A DNA stretch of 64,000 nt, taken from Gari tellinella. Its lineage: Eukaryota; Mollusca; Bivalvia; Cardiida; Psammobiidae. Shown piece after piece: positions 37,501 to 46,600 of the stretch. The position numbers and the translations under genes are program-made. Location: assembly GCA_922989275.2 (NCBI GenBank), contig OV277864.1:69134158-69198157 (forward strand), read 5' to 3'. Within the stretch, counting starts at the first letter, position 1. Each line of letters starts with the position of its first letter. The notes under the pieces were generated by a model. The model saw nothing but the letters and a program-made list of their open reading frames with translations, made no database searches and had not been told where the DNA came from.

Positions 37501-38621
37501 GATTAGGATACATTTTTTGGAGGAAAATTAGAAAAGAAAGACCATATCTCAAGATTTATTTAATTCTGCAACAAGTTTAGAAAAAAATACTCAAAAAACA
37601 TTGTGCTGCCTTTTAACCATTTCCCTCCTAATGACGCCAAAAAGCGTTTTCAAACAGTGTGGATCCTGATCAGACGCCGCGTTACGCGGCGTCTGATCAG
37701 GATCCAAACTGTTTGACACTCTTATAGATTTCATTTACAGTACTGAACCTTATTAAATTAAGTTGATAATCGCAAGCGAATTGCCATCGAATTGCCATCG
37801 AATCGGGCGCTTCAAAAAACAAATCTTTCTTTTGAACATTTTTCCGCAAACTTTCCGAAGCGGTTGTGACAAAAATGGAATCGAAAAAATTAACGAAGGC
37901 ATATTTGCCAAGATTTGTTAGATACACCTTTCAAGAAAAATTATCCGAGGGTATAGTTACTATTTTGAATCGCAAGCGAATTGCCATCGAATCGCAAACA
38001 TTGTTAATTTAATAAGGTTCAGTACTGTAAGTCATTCTACATTGAATTTTACTTAGAAACGATCTTGCAAACAACAATTGAAGCAGACGACAATAAGACG
38101 GCGAACGGGTAAAAACCTCACGATTAATTTGGCAGCGAAAGAATTAACTACAACTTGTTTAAAATACCGCACCGATTAGTGCAGGTTGTGATGCTACCAA
38201 TTCAATAATGATTTAATAATAATTCACAAATACGTACCTTCTACATCAAAATAAGATTGTGATACAAAGTGTGCGTTTCTTTTTGTACTGAGTGTATGTG
38301 TTTAAAGCTAGATCTATCAAGTATGTAGTTGGCTAAATGCAAACTCGACATTCACACTTCATTCGAATGTTTAATAACTGGTTATTTGCTTATGCCTGTA
38401 TATACATAATGTAAACGCTAACATCTACACTTCGTGTGAACGCTTTATATGCTGCAGACGGCAATGGCTGGCCCTTAGGTTAAACTTATAATACACGTAG
38501 GCTACCTTGGTTTCTTCTTCCGCTGCCAAAATCTCCATAACAACAACGAGCCTCCTGTTAGACATACTCCAACGCCGATTATTTTCACGTGTTTGGATAT
38601 AAATGTCTTTACAGTTTCCAT
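22562..38621 (-). CDS. FAXC: FAXC-like protein, gene A (failed axon connections homolog; metaxin/GST fold)
   Basis: Six exons join in phase to 281 residues: 38506-38621 (ATG at 38619-38621), 30670-30802, 29639-29835, 27034-27230, 25988-26092 and 22562-22659 (stop 22562-22564). The N-terminus carries a hydrophobic segment (about residues 14-32) followed by RKKKPR, which predicts a membrane anchor. Residues about 45-145 form the thioredoxin-like GST-N part (PKDTVILHQ, KLETYLRI, IPWIEYNG, DSQLIINFLNKEF). Residues about 190-275 form the GST-C part (DKPTEVDCAVFGILSQ, RIKQLFWPDWDE), both as in FAXC/metaxin relatives. In Drosophila the family is linked to axon development; the role here is unknown. 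Introns hold large repeat arrays, so the gene is 16 kb against 8 kb for gene B. All splice sites are canonical. Confidence 0.93.
22806..22870. mobile_element. Hairpin core shared by position with gene B
   Basis: AGTTTGAATCCTGACC to GGTTCAAACTGTTTG. The matching element at about 43897-43952 lies at the same place after the last exon of gene B, so this insertion predates the gene duplication. Confidence 0.7.
23139..24180 (+). repeat. 161-bp tandem array, about 6.5 units, in intron 5 of gene A
   Basis: TGTCCGCTCTCTAACTC or a variant starts units at 23139, 23300, 23461, 23622, 23783, 23943 and 24104, a 161-bp spacing. Each unit also contains CTTTTGAAACTTGGTCAG and a TTTTTTCGTCAAAAACGGGC block. 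A GTCCGTCCGTCCG leader precedes it at 23114. The array is absent from gene B. Confidence 0.93.
24549..24843 (+). mobile_element. tRNA-derived SINE
   Basis: The head carries an A-box-like TAGTCCAAGTGG (about 24564) and a B-box GAGTTCGATCC (24607-24617), followed by a body with TTGAGCAAGATATGTACC and GGGTTAAATGGGTACCTG, a conserved-domain-like SINE body. It ends at an 18-base G run (about 24826-24843). The empty counterpart in gene B reads straight through (GAGGCATATAATAAATAC near 46439), so the SINE entered gene A after the duplication. Confidence 0.75.
24932..25094. mobile_element. Palindromic MITE, CACCAGTT...AACTGGTAATG family, copy in gene A
   Basis: A 160-bp element folds into one long hairpin: CTCGAGACGTTCTTG...CCGATC faces GATCGG...CAAGAACGTCTCGAG. 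The copy at 46457-46621 has the same place in gene B. Confidence 0.82.
25300..25985 (-). pseudogene. Tandem array of partial exon-5 copies of gene A
   Basis: The last part of exon 5, its donor site and about 50 bp of intron are repeated with donor-side marks (TGTTTACC or a variant) at 25306, 25429, 25576, 25711 and 25846, next to the true exon at 25981-26092. The three inner spacings are exactly 135 bp; the outer ones are 123 and 147 bp. The PTEVDCAVFGILSQVRWHTP coding text is kept in the 25576, 25711 and 25846 copies except for small changes, but these copies lack the AG acceptor and exon start. The 25429 copy keeps a CCTAG acceptor but has an in-frame TGA and a lost GT donor. They are therefore probably not used as exons. 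Confidence 0.85.
26757..26850. mobile_element. Palindromic MITE, CTCAAGCATTTGATTGGTCA family, copy 3
   Basis: TTCTCAAGCATTTGATTGG faces CAATCAAATGCTTGAGAA, followed by CAGACTCAACTCAAAAGCTTTATA. It lies in intron 4 of gene A. Confidence 0.75.
27241..27440. mobile_element. CAGTGGAG-end hairpin MITE, degraded copy
   Basis: GTAGAAGACGTTATTCTTTCCC (27252 on) and a hairpin core at 27369-27430 (GCTTGGTCAGACGCC / GACGTCTATTCCGGC) mark this family. It lies between exons 3 and 4 of gene A, next to the exon 4 acceptor. Confidence 0.6.
27478..27500 (+). repeat. (ATT)n microsatellite
   Basis: Seven to eight ATT units. Confidence 0.8.
27970..28206. mobile_element. TTAACCC-end hairpin MITE with TTAAAGCAGG core, complete copy
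   Basis: TTAACCCTTTCCCCCATAG at the left and TAATGGGTTAA at the right bound a 237-bp element. Its core is TTAAAGCAGGCTGAAAGTAA facing CTTTCAACCTGCTTTAA. The left arm carries GAAGAAAAATAGTTCCAG. Same family at 42507-42757 and 47697-47941; isolated cores at 27706-27790, 52259-52327 and 55360-55432. Confidence 0.82.
28414..28479. mobile_element. Hairpin core, GACGCCGCA type
   Basis: CAAACAGTGTAGATTCTGAT faces AGAGTCTACACTGTTTG with a GCCGCATTATGCGGC centre. It lies in intron 3 of gene A. Confidence 0.85.
28710..29638 (+). repeat. Degenerate tandem array of about 165 bp units, abutting exon 3 of gene A
   Basis: The block CCACTGGCGGCCATG or a variant recurs at about 28729, 28899, 29056, 29232 and 29385. 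It alternates with AGTTTCAGAGAAGAAGATTT and AGGGTCACC...GATCATTTG blocks. The array ends directly at the exon 3 donor (29638). Confidence 0.85.
30026..30255. mobile_element. Two adjacent hairpin cores in intron 2 of gene A
   Basis: 30026-30089 has a GATCAGACGCCGCGTAACGC centre. 30195-30255 runs from CAAACAGAGCAGATCC to GTCTACTCTGTTTG with a weak centre. The right flank of the first matches the GACGCCGCG family. Confidence 0.7.
30968..35757 (+). repeat. 4.8-kb minisatellite, 22-bp unit, in intron 1 of gene A
   Basis: The unit is ACGACGGTGATAACACGACA plus two bases, repeated roughly 215 times with 20-22 bp spacing. Variant tails are arranged by region: GATAACACGACAAT and GATAGTACGACACT at 31.0-32.2 kb, GATAGAAAGACACT at 32.3-34.4 kb, and GATGGTACGACAGT with GATAACTTACGACAGTCAGT at 33.2-35.7 kb, mainly beyond 34.5. 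Because 22 is not a multiple of 3 and stops are rare on the - strand, long spurious open frames result. Gene B has no such array. Confidence 0.97.
35758..37457. other. Rest of intron 1 of gene A, hairpin remnants and a hexamer repeat
   Basis: Hairpin cores lie at 35984-36037, about 36859-36930 and 37239-37290. A GTCTAT hexamer run lies at about 36661-36692. No exon or RNA gene is seen. Confidence 0.6.
37651..37715. mobile_element. Near-perfect hairpin core, GACGCCGCG type
   Basis: GGATCCTGATCAGACGCCGC faces its exact reverse complement across a short loop. The outer arms (CAAACAGTGT / AAACTGTTTG) are also paired apart from one position. This is the cleanest copy of its type. Confidence 0.92.
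37738..38027. mobile_element. 290-bp MITE, CAGTACTGAACC ends, TA target duplication
   Basis: CAGTACTGAACCTTATTAAA at the left end is exactly matched in reverse at the right (ends 38027). TA dinucleotides at 37736-37737 and 38028-38029 fit a TA target duplication, as for Tc1/mariner-type transposition. Subterminal direct repeats read CGCAAGCGAATTGCCATCGA. Confidence 0.9.
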
Positions 38622-39425
38622 TTTTTGGGCCTAAGGTAGTATCACCAGTTGTTATATCTATATGCAGTAGACCTACACTATGTTTTACACCCAGAGCGTG
38701 TTCACCTGAGATCCTCGAGTCGACCCGAGTTCCTCAGGTTTCAGGTGAACAAACCGCGTTCGTACTCGAATGACGTCATATGACCTCTGAACCGAACTCT
38801 AGGCTAACCCAGTCCCTGCGCAGAGTTAGTCGAGTTTCAAAATGGCGTCAGAAAATGACAACGCAAAATCCCAATAGTCGGGTACCAGACTACCTAATTT
38901 GACCCATTACTTACTCGTCTGAAGGGTTTGTCGTTCTGGTGAAAAGTGCGTGCGCATTCAGATTTTAGCGCCATTTTACGTCATTTGGTAAACTCTACTA
39001 GACTCGCGAGTCTCAGGTGAAAACGCCCTGGGCAGAGACACGGACTGTTAGGTCCTAACAACTCCGCTTCATAGATAGTGGCTGCTTTCTAACATGTCGT
39101 CTGCTTATTTGTGTCTGGATCCATTTTCGATGCTGCCTGAAAGTGTCACATTTTGCAGGAGACCATTGATATTCTAGAAATAGGAAGTGCCGAACCTGGC
39201 CTTTCAGAAAAGTCTTCCAACGCGATGTGCGAATTATAACTTTTCATTCTACGGAAGCCAAAATGTGACATAAATGTCAAAACGTTTTATACGTTATGGG
39301 CGTGGAAATGATATGGCTTCTAATTGTTTGCAACGGAAATAATTTAGCATAGAGTCGCGTTTATTAGGAAATAGTAGCTTACTGTATATTCACATGTATC
39401 GTATAGTATTCATTGTCCCTGATAT
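38622..39425. other. 5' flank of gene A, with a 341-bp palindromic MITE
   Basis: A MITE at 38691-39031 is bounded by CCAGAGCGTGTTCACCTGAG and its near reverse complement. No promoter element is clear. Gene B lacks this MITE at the matching place. Confidence 0.65.
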
Positions 39426-39674
39426 ACAGTGGAGAATGTGTTATTCTTTCCCAATAAACGCGTTTACGCTAAAACTATTATTTCCAGTGCAAAAAGTTTG
39501 GTGCCAGATCAGACGCCGGGTAACCCGGCGTCTGATCAGGCTCCAAACTGTTTGTCACCATGATAAACATGAAATATCAGAATTGTCCAAAAGTTGTTAT
39601 TTTCTACGTTTTAGTGCTTTGCGTTTGCGTACGTTTGCGTTTAAACGGGAAAGAATGACAGATTCTCCCCTGTA
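39426..39674. mobile_element. CAGTGGAG-end hairpin MITE, complete copy
   Basis: ACAGTGGAGAATGTGTTATT at the left and GAATGACAGATTCTCCCCTG near the right end form the terminal inverted repeats. Inner arms hold AATAAACGCGTTTACG and GCGTTTGCGTTTAAACGGG. The core (39493-39554) carries GACGCCGGGTAACCCGGCGT. The copy at 48387-48632 is the same element in inverse orientation. Confidence 0.9.
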
Positions 39675-39771
39675 TGTCGCTTTGGGTCGATGTGTTAACC
39701 AGTTCTCTGTTTTACTTTCAGCAATTACTACAATACGGCCACCTATAAAGTGATCCTATTGGGATAAATCC

Positions 39772-39900
39772 TATACTTAATGTTAGTTAGATAACTCCGT
39801 CAATGTCAACATTTATCTCAAATATTGTTATCTCCCTAGTATTTCCTTATACAATGCATTCCTGTTACATCGTGTAGGCTTGCGTACCAATGGCAAAATG
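39772..39900. other. Upstream block shared by both FAXC-like genes
   Basis: GTTAGATAACTCCGTCAATG and the next 100 bases closely match 52070-52190. Both blocks lie upstream of exon 1 (about 1.2 kb for gene A, about 0.3 kb for gene B). It is either a conserved promoter-proximal part of the duplication or an old repeat. Confidence 0.6.
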
Positions 39901-39907
39901 TAATAGA

Positions 39908-40061
39908 TACAGGACGAGCTTCGCTTAAAATGTGTCCGGTAACAATAACGGTAAGGAGACTGTTTCGCAAGGATGAACAACAAAATGTCCGAGGCGAAGC
40001 CGAGCGAAACAGTCTCCTTACCGTTGTTATAAGACACTTTTGAAGCGAACGAGTAACTGTA
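39908..40061. mobile_element. Palindromic element, GTAAGGAGACTGTTTCGC arms
   Basis: AACGGTAAGGAGACTGTTTC faces GAAACAGTCTCCTTACCGTT, with outer CGAGCTTCGCTTAAAATGTG / ACACTTTTGAAGCGAACGAG. Confidence 0.8.
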
Positions 40062-40139
40062 TCTGACTTATACGAAGATTTTAATAAATATCTTACATCG
40101 AGTCAATAATGATTGTGGTTAATTTAATATTATACTGCA

Positions 40140-40965
40140 ACGCAATGAAAACGCACCACCCGTAAAATGTATAAGTTAATTTGTTTATGTCAAAGGGCTT
40201 TTGAAATTTCTTTTTAATAAGAAAATGGTGAAGCATTTTAACACACATTGTCACAACAGTACCAGAGAATGTAGTGGAAAGTTCTTCAAAGTAGTGCCAT
40301 AAACAAGAAAGGTAGAATTTCAAAAGTCACACATTTCAGTTTCTGGTAAGTCTACTCACTGCAGTAACCACAGCCTGGCAATATCGGTGTGCGTACGGCA
40401 GGCCACACGCTATATTCGGTATTGTTGAATGCCATTCCACTTCTTCATTAGTGCATCAATCAGACCATGACGGCTCTGAATTTGCAGAACGCCGTTGTAC
40501 ACACGACGTCCAAACTGGTTCCATGTGTGCTCAATGGGTTCAGATCAGGTGAAAACGCCTGCCAATGAAGGATATTGCTGTTACTGGCTACAAGCGTTGA
40601 CGTTACTCTAGCTGAATGCGATGTTGCGTTATCTTGCTGTAAAGTCATGACGTAAGGGTGACGTTGACGTTGGGGGTCATTTAAATGTCCCATAACTATG
40701 ACGTTGGTATCCACTTTCCGCGTACTTTTGTTCATGCATAAACAAAAGTTTTTTTTCTATGGTTAAAATGAATCAATACACAGGTGTGCTACACAGATAA
40801 TAAAAATGTGGGCATTTGCACGGGCGGCACGTTGACATCATTGAGTTATTACATAACAAACAAAAACATAAGCAGTGTGTACATGTGTACCGAAAATCAG
40901 AAACTAAACCTAGTTGGAAAATATATTAATATTTTACGAGTGGTGCGTTTTCATAGCGTTTGAGA
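40140..40965 (-). mobile_element. Tc1/mariner-like transposon remnant
   Basis: Terminal inverted repeats containing ATGAAAACGCACCACCCGTA lie at about 40145 and, in reverse with one change, at about 40935-40955. The ORF inside (about 40430-40735) encodes part of a DDE transposase. Confidence 0.8.
40460..40735 (-). pseudogene. Tc1-like transposase fragment
   Basis: About 90 codons encode a segment around the second catalytic Asp (LQQDNATSHSARV) and the WQAFSPDLNPL motif that precedes the third catalytic residue in Tc1-family transposases. Where an intact protein has an HxWdxL stretch, this copy reads STHGTSLD, so it is probably frameshifted or mutated. The helix-turn-helix N-terminus and the first catalytic Asp are absent. 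The whole element is about 0.8 kb, short for an autonomous Tc1 element. Confidence 0.85.
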
Positions 40966-41334
40966 ATAATAAATTAAGCTACCCACTTCGGAAATATTGC
41001 AAAACACGTAAACAAACTATATTTTTCATTGGTCCTTTTCCTAACTTGCACGAGCATACCGTGCAGTCTGTGTGCTGGGTCATGCCGTAAAATAACTACG
41101 TATTTGTTTGTCTACGCTCAGAATTAGTATACAGCTAGTAAGGTAATCGTTGTATTTCCGGTTTTTATCAGTTTAGGTGAGATTTTATTTTAAAGCATTT
41201 AGCATTCAGGTCAATAAATAGTTAACCTTATCATTTTAACCCATTATAATTACTTTTCCGCCCATTTATAATCAAACCAAGGACCAGAGATTTTTCTCCC
41301 AAACAGGCACAATATTTAATTGCGTTGTATATAG

Positions 41335-41995
41335 TGGTGTAACGATTCATCGATGCATCGATGCATTGCGATGTACATATCCGCCGATGTTTGTATCGGC
41401 TTGTAAATTAAATATATAACGATACAATATAGATGTATCCTTCAGCACAGCGATGTATCGATACGAGTGATATAAATAACATTGTATGCAAGCCTATGAA
41501 TAACTAATAATGCATTTTAATGACAGAATTTCATTTTAAAGTAGGTAACTGTATCCCACATTTTAATAACAACAAATCCTTTCTGTAATATTTTCTATTT
41601 TTTTTATCTGACCAACTATTTCACCAACAATATCTTAGAATAAAATGGACAAAATATACATTGAATGAGTCCGTTTTTTTGTAATTCAGTTCTTTTTACG
41701 AAAAAATAAATATTTTTCAAAATCTAAACTGTTGATAACATCTTTCTGAACACCTTTATTCAAAATGTTTCTTGCTTTTCTGGTAATGAATGTTGTGAAC
41801 TACTTATTATGCGAGATTTGATATCATTAGCTTTATTTATTTTTGAGAAAAATAAAATCATCACAATTAAAGATTTGTTAAAATAAGAGATCTTAAAGAC
41901 AAACCAAACGATAAGTGTTGCCTATATTTGCACCCATTGTTTCTTAGGCTGTAATAATTCTTCAAGAAAAATTTCATAACACCTTTCATTAAAAC
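41335..41995 (+). mobile_element. hAT-like element remnant
   Basis: The left end TAGTGGTGTAACGATTCATC with following ATCGATGCATCGATGCATTG resembles hAT ends. From about 41461 to 41990 the sequence matches 60920-61480 in reverse complement along its full length, so it is a repeat family. No transposase frame is seen. Confidence 0.6.
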
Positions 41996-42006
41996 TAAGC
42001 TCACCC

Positions 42007-42064
42007 GCGAGCTACCTTAAGGCGTTGTGTTGTCGCGCGAGCTACCTTAAGGCGTTGTGTTGTC
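42007..42064 (+). repeat. Direct repeat of 29 bp
   Basis: GCGAGCTACCTTAAGGCGTT and nine more bases occur twice in tandem. Confidence 0.85.
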
Positions 42065-42506
42065 GTTCGCTTTTTGGCAGTTAGTGATATATGTAAAAGG
42101 AACGTCTGATAGTATATTTCAAGAAGAGAGTTGTTGGTTTGAAGTTGTCTCGAGGATATATTACGTTGACGGTCAGTATTATTTTGTTGAATCTGTATTT
42201 ATTTCGTTTCGGGTGGAAATGTTTGTCATGTCGTTCCGGTCTACTTTCGGTTCGCTCATATTTCGTTTCGCCCTCTAGATAACGTTCTTTGCAAGGCTGT
42301 CGGCCCCCTAACTAACTTATTGCATGAATGTTTATGGGTTCTGGTTACCTAACAGACACAGCACAGAGAGAATGAGCGAAAAAAGCCATATTGTGTGTGG
42401 AAGTTGGATCGACAATCTGGTAAAATATTGTACATGTATATATTGTTAAACTGACTTATTGGCCATGCAACATGTAAACTATGTAAACTAAGAAGATAAA
42501 GTCGTT

Positions 42507-42757
42507 TTAACCCTTTACCCAATAACCTGTTTATAACATTAAATACAGGTGATCACTTAAAGCAGGTTGAAAGTAAAGCAGAATGTGCCTTAAGGCACAT
42601 TCTGCTTTACTTTCAGCCTGCTTTAAACTACCATCTGCTAGGCTATATAAAATATTTGTTCTGGTAATTGCCCATAGGGTATAAACTGGAACTATTTTCT
42701 TCAGCGGAGGAATATATTAAATACGCTAAAAGTCGCTTCTATTGGGGAAAGGGTTAA
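42507..42757. mobile_element. TTAACCC-end hairpin MITE, TTAAAGCAGG core, complete copy
   Basis: TTAACCCTTTACCCAATAAC opens and GGGGAAAGGGTTAA closes the element. The core at 42557-42626 is an almost perfect stem around GCCTTAAGGC. It is the inverse orientation of the copy at 27970-28206. Confidence 0.9.
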
Positions 42758-43144
42758 TGACACAAACACATAGGGAACTCATCATGTAATAAAGTCATTT
42801 ACTTTTGTTAAAACTCATTTTATTGCTTATTAAACATGAATAGAAACTCTACAATAAGTCAATAAGTATATAGGTGGTTAGTTGCGATATAGTAACTGTA
42901 CCTTGTGTCTAGAGTTAGAGGTACGGTACCGCAGCTAATAGGTAGTAAGTCATCATAGAATTCATTGTATCATTGTTATAATAATATCTGCCTTTGTATT
43001 GCAGATTCCATGTGTCAATTATTTTATGACTTGCTGATGGTGAGCGTATAATGAAGCTGTACATAAAGACTACCATGGAGTAAGTTGTGACCAGGCCCAA
43101 TATATTTGTAACCTCAAACCCGGGTCTGCGACATATGTTATAGC

Positions 43145-43662
43145 TTTTTAGTCCCGGCTATGGCGTATCGGTGTTCAAGTTCTTCGTTATGGCTTTCTTC
43201 GTTCTGGCTATGACGTATCGGTGTTTAACTTCTATTTATGGCTTTCTTCGCCCGGCTATGACGTATCGGTGTTTAAGTTATTCTATGTTATGGCTTTCTT
43301 CGTTCCGGCTATGACGTATCGGTGTTTAAGTTATTCTATGTTATGGCTTTCTTCGCCCGGCTATGACGTATCGGTGTTTAAGTTCTTATGTGTTATAGTT
43401 GCTTTCTTCGCCCGGCTATGACGTATCGGTGTTTAAGTTATTCTATGTTATGGCTTTCTTCGTTCCGGCTATGACGTATCGGTGTTTAAGTTCTTATGTG
43501 TTATAGTGGCTTTCTTCGCCCGGCTATGGCGTATCGGTGTTTATGTTCTTCTATGTTATGGCTTTCTTCATTCCGGCTAGGCATTTAAGTTTTCTATCTG
43601 ACGGCTAATTCTTCTTCGTCCTGGCCATGACGTATCGGTATTGTAGTTCTTCTATCTGATGG
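43145..43662 (+). repeat. 53-bp minisatellite next to and overlapping the end of gene B
   Basis: CGGCTATGACGTATCGGTGT or a variant recurs about ten times at 48-55 bp spacing (43156, 43205, 43253, 43306, 43358, 43413, 43466, 43521, 43574, 43625 and so on). On the - strand each unit reads TAGCCGGG..GAAGAA(G/A)..., which is the last codons and stop region of gene B. Gene A has a single copy of the unit (about 22538-22590). Confidence 0.9.
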
Positions 43663-46600
43663 CTAAGTCTTCTTCATCCCGGCTATAGTTCTATCGTCCC
43701 AGTCAGGCCAATATAATTGTTTAATTCTGTCAAGGTACTCAACCAGATTAGAAAGTTCACCTGAAACAAAATATATTTCATGTTTACAAGTTTGTATGTC
43801 AAGTATCCAATTATGATCAAACAGTTTTTGTATGTGAAATATATGTTTGCCAAAATGTCTGTTTAATTTACTATTATTTAAAATATTGGTTACAAACAGT
43901 TTGAAGCCTGGTCATGCATTGGGTTACCCGGCGTCTAATCTTGCTTCAAACTTTTTTCTTTCGACATAATTTGTTTAATCACAAACGCGTTTTTGTTACT
44001 GAAATATTTTTGACTTGTCCCTTACTACTTTCGGCCATGTCTCACGATTTCTAGGACAAGCATCCTACCAAATTTACCTCAACCGATAAGTAGGTCAAAC
44101 GATCAACAAATTTACATCTGATCTTGATCCATCTTGTTTGTGCAGCTGGGTTTCACAATCTGTAGAATAAGAACTGATTGCGCTAGATCAGGAGTTTGGT
44201 TGGGTTTGTTTTTTTTAAATCATAATACTGTACACATCACCATGATAACAGCGTATTGTAGGACGATGAAAACCACTGTGTAATAAATACACATTACCAG
44301 TTGACAGTGCGATACAGAGTGATGTATTTAGCTCGAGACGTTTTTGGCGGAAATAGCCGATCCGACGAGCGCCTTGGCGCGAATCTGATCGGTTGTTTCC
44401 GCCAAAAACGTCGAGAGCCAAATGCAACACTCTGTAGCGCACTGCCAACTGGTAATGCGTTTATTATATGCCTTGAATACACATCAGAAACAACTAAATA
44501 GTTGTTTAAATCATTTTATATAAAAAATGCATTAGTTATGTGAAGCAGAACAAGAATTTTTGTTTGCCACAATGAATAACGCGGCACTTGTACATGTACG
44601 TAAATGACGTCACGTTAAACCGAAAGCGACGTCAGAGTAAAATACTTTTCAACTTTCAACTTTTATTTACATATGCATAAGTCCCACGGATAGTGAGAAA
44701 CATTAGCATTATAATTATAACTCAAAGTAACATTGAACAACAAAAGATATACAAACTGGCTGATACAAGGTGGCTGATACAGACTCTTGTATTTTACTGT
44801 GCAAATACACGCAGAAACGTTCGATATCATACGAAGGCATATAATAAGCTGTATCATATAAATCATGTAATTATATGCAAGCAAATACAGGCACAGCAAT
44901 CCGTTTCCGTATCAGATGGCTTGTATCAGATGGTATAGGCTACAACATGTTGACGACGAGACTTTTATGCATCACAAGTTAAACGGGAGCTATTCATATA
45001 AAGAAGTCGTGCGTGTTTGAATGCTTCGTATTTTCTTAAACGTTGAAACCAAGCGTTGAAGTTTGAACATTTCCTTTCCATTTTTAAGCGTGAATTACCC
45101 TATCACTCACTTTTATTAATGTTTCCTCCAAAGGATAAAGCTTAAAACAGTTCAATTAATACTCTTAAAGTAAAAGGTTTAAATGATCATTAGCACATGG
45201 CTTGGAGCTCTCGGCCAATCAGATGCCTCAAAAACCTGTGAATATATCGTTTATTTTACAAAACCATGAAATAACTAACACACTGTTCACTTATTCCACG
45301 CTTCCGTCATCTCAAGGCAATTTGACGTCACAACCCTAGCAATCCTCCGAGCGGGCCACCGCGAAAACCTTTTGCCTGCACTGTAGGCTTAACGATAAAT
45401 AATCGGAATAAACACCAGATCAAGGATTCAAACTAAAGCAATACGGTAATTCTACAGTATCAATAATAGATCTTGATCTACCCCATCCCTTTAGACCTAG
45501 ATATATGCATTGTTTCAGCTGTAGATGTAAATATGCATGTCTAGATTGTCTTTACTATACAGCTAAGATCGGAGGGGAACTGCACTCGCTAGATGACGTC
45601 ATATTATGTACAGTGAGACCTAAACTTTAAAGGCAATTCATAATGAATTGTGCTTACATAAAGAGCTTCAATAAGCGTTATTTATGTTGGTGTTAAAGCA
45701 TGCTTAATGTCTCAAACTACACATTGAAATAACCTTTCAATTTAATTAAAATATTACAAATAAAATGACTTTTTCGTCTCGAACAAAAAGCAGAAACGAA
45801 AGGTCTTCTTGTTTTCCTCGAGCCCAAGCCAGTGCTAAATAGGTTAGACCATGGTTGCGCGCGAATAAAGGACATAGTTCTCGGGGGCTACGCCCCCTCG
45901 AACTATATCGTTTATTCGCTTGCAACCATGGTCTAACCTATACTTATTTGGCAATTGCAAAACGCATAGTACTCAATCGAACCGATAAAAATAACGGATT
46001 AAGTCGAGAAGAAAGTGATACGTCATCAATATAAATAATGACGTATTGCATCATGTAATTTTTGGTGGTCACATGCTTTAAATAAATAATTTAAAACTGC
46101 ATAATTTTATTATGTGCGCAGAAGTTTTAACATATGAGGGCTTACATCTGTGCATATATTTGATTATTCGGTTGAACAACATTATTGATCTAGTCCCAAA
46201 CGGGTCAGGTATATGATAAAAGTGTATCATATGCCTTCCAGTGATACCTAGCCTAGGCTTTTCGTGTGTATGAACAGTAAGATATTAGACTCTGTATTTT
46301 ATTCCTTGTATTTTACTGTTTGTTTTTTACTTATTCTTTGTGGCATAAACAATATTGTTCTGCTTCAAATATCAACTGTTTCTTAATGTAAAATGATTTT
46401 AACAATCATATACATGTAATTGTTGGTGGTATATATTCGAGGCATATAATAAATACATCACCAGTTTGCGGTGCGCTACATAGCGTTGTATTCAGCTCTC
46501 GGCGTTCTTGGCGGAAACGGCCGATCAGACTCGCAGCATGGCGCTCGTCAGATCGGCTATTTCCGCCAAGAACGCTTCGAGCTGAATACATCGCCCTGTA

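Larger units (their letters stand above)
37458..38298. mobile_element. Tc1/mariner-like non-autonomous element holding two nested insertions
   Basis: GACTCAGTGCAAAAAGAAAC (left) and the reverse complement of CACTCAGTACAAAAAGAAAC (right, ending about 38295) form terminal inverted repeats that continue with GCAC. The interior is interrupted by a GACGCCGCG hairpin element, which is itself interrupted by the MITE at 37738-38027. Confidence 0.7.

Noticed and set aside
37651..37715. Hairpins as CRISPR repeats or as bacterial-type terminators
   Set aside because: Copies are dispersed, not regularly spaced with unique spacers, no cas-like genes are present and the setting is eukaryotic with introns. 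They fit MITE cores better.
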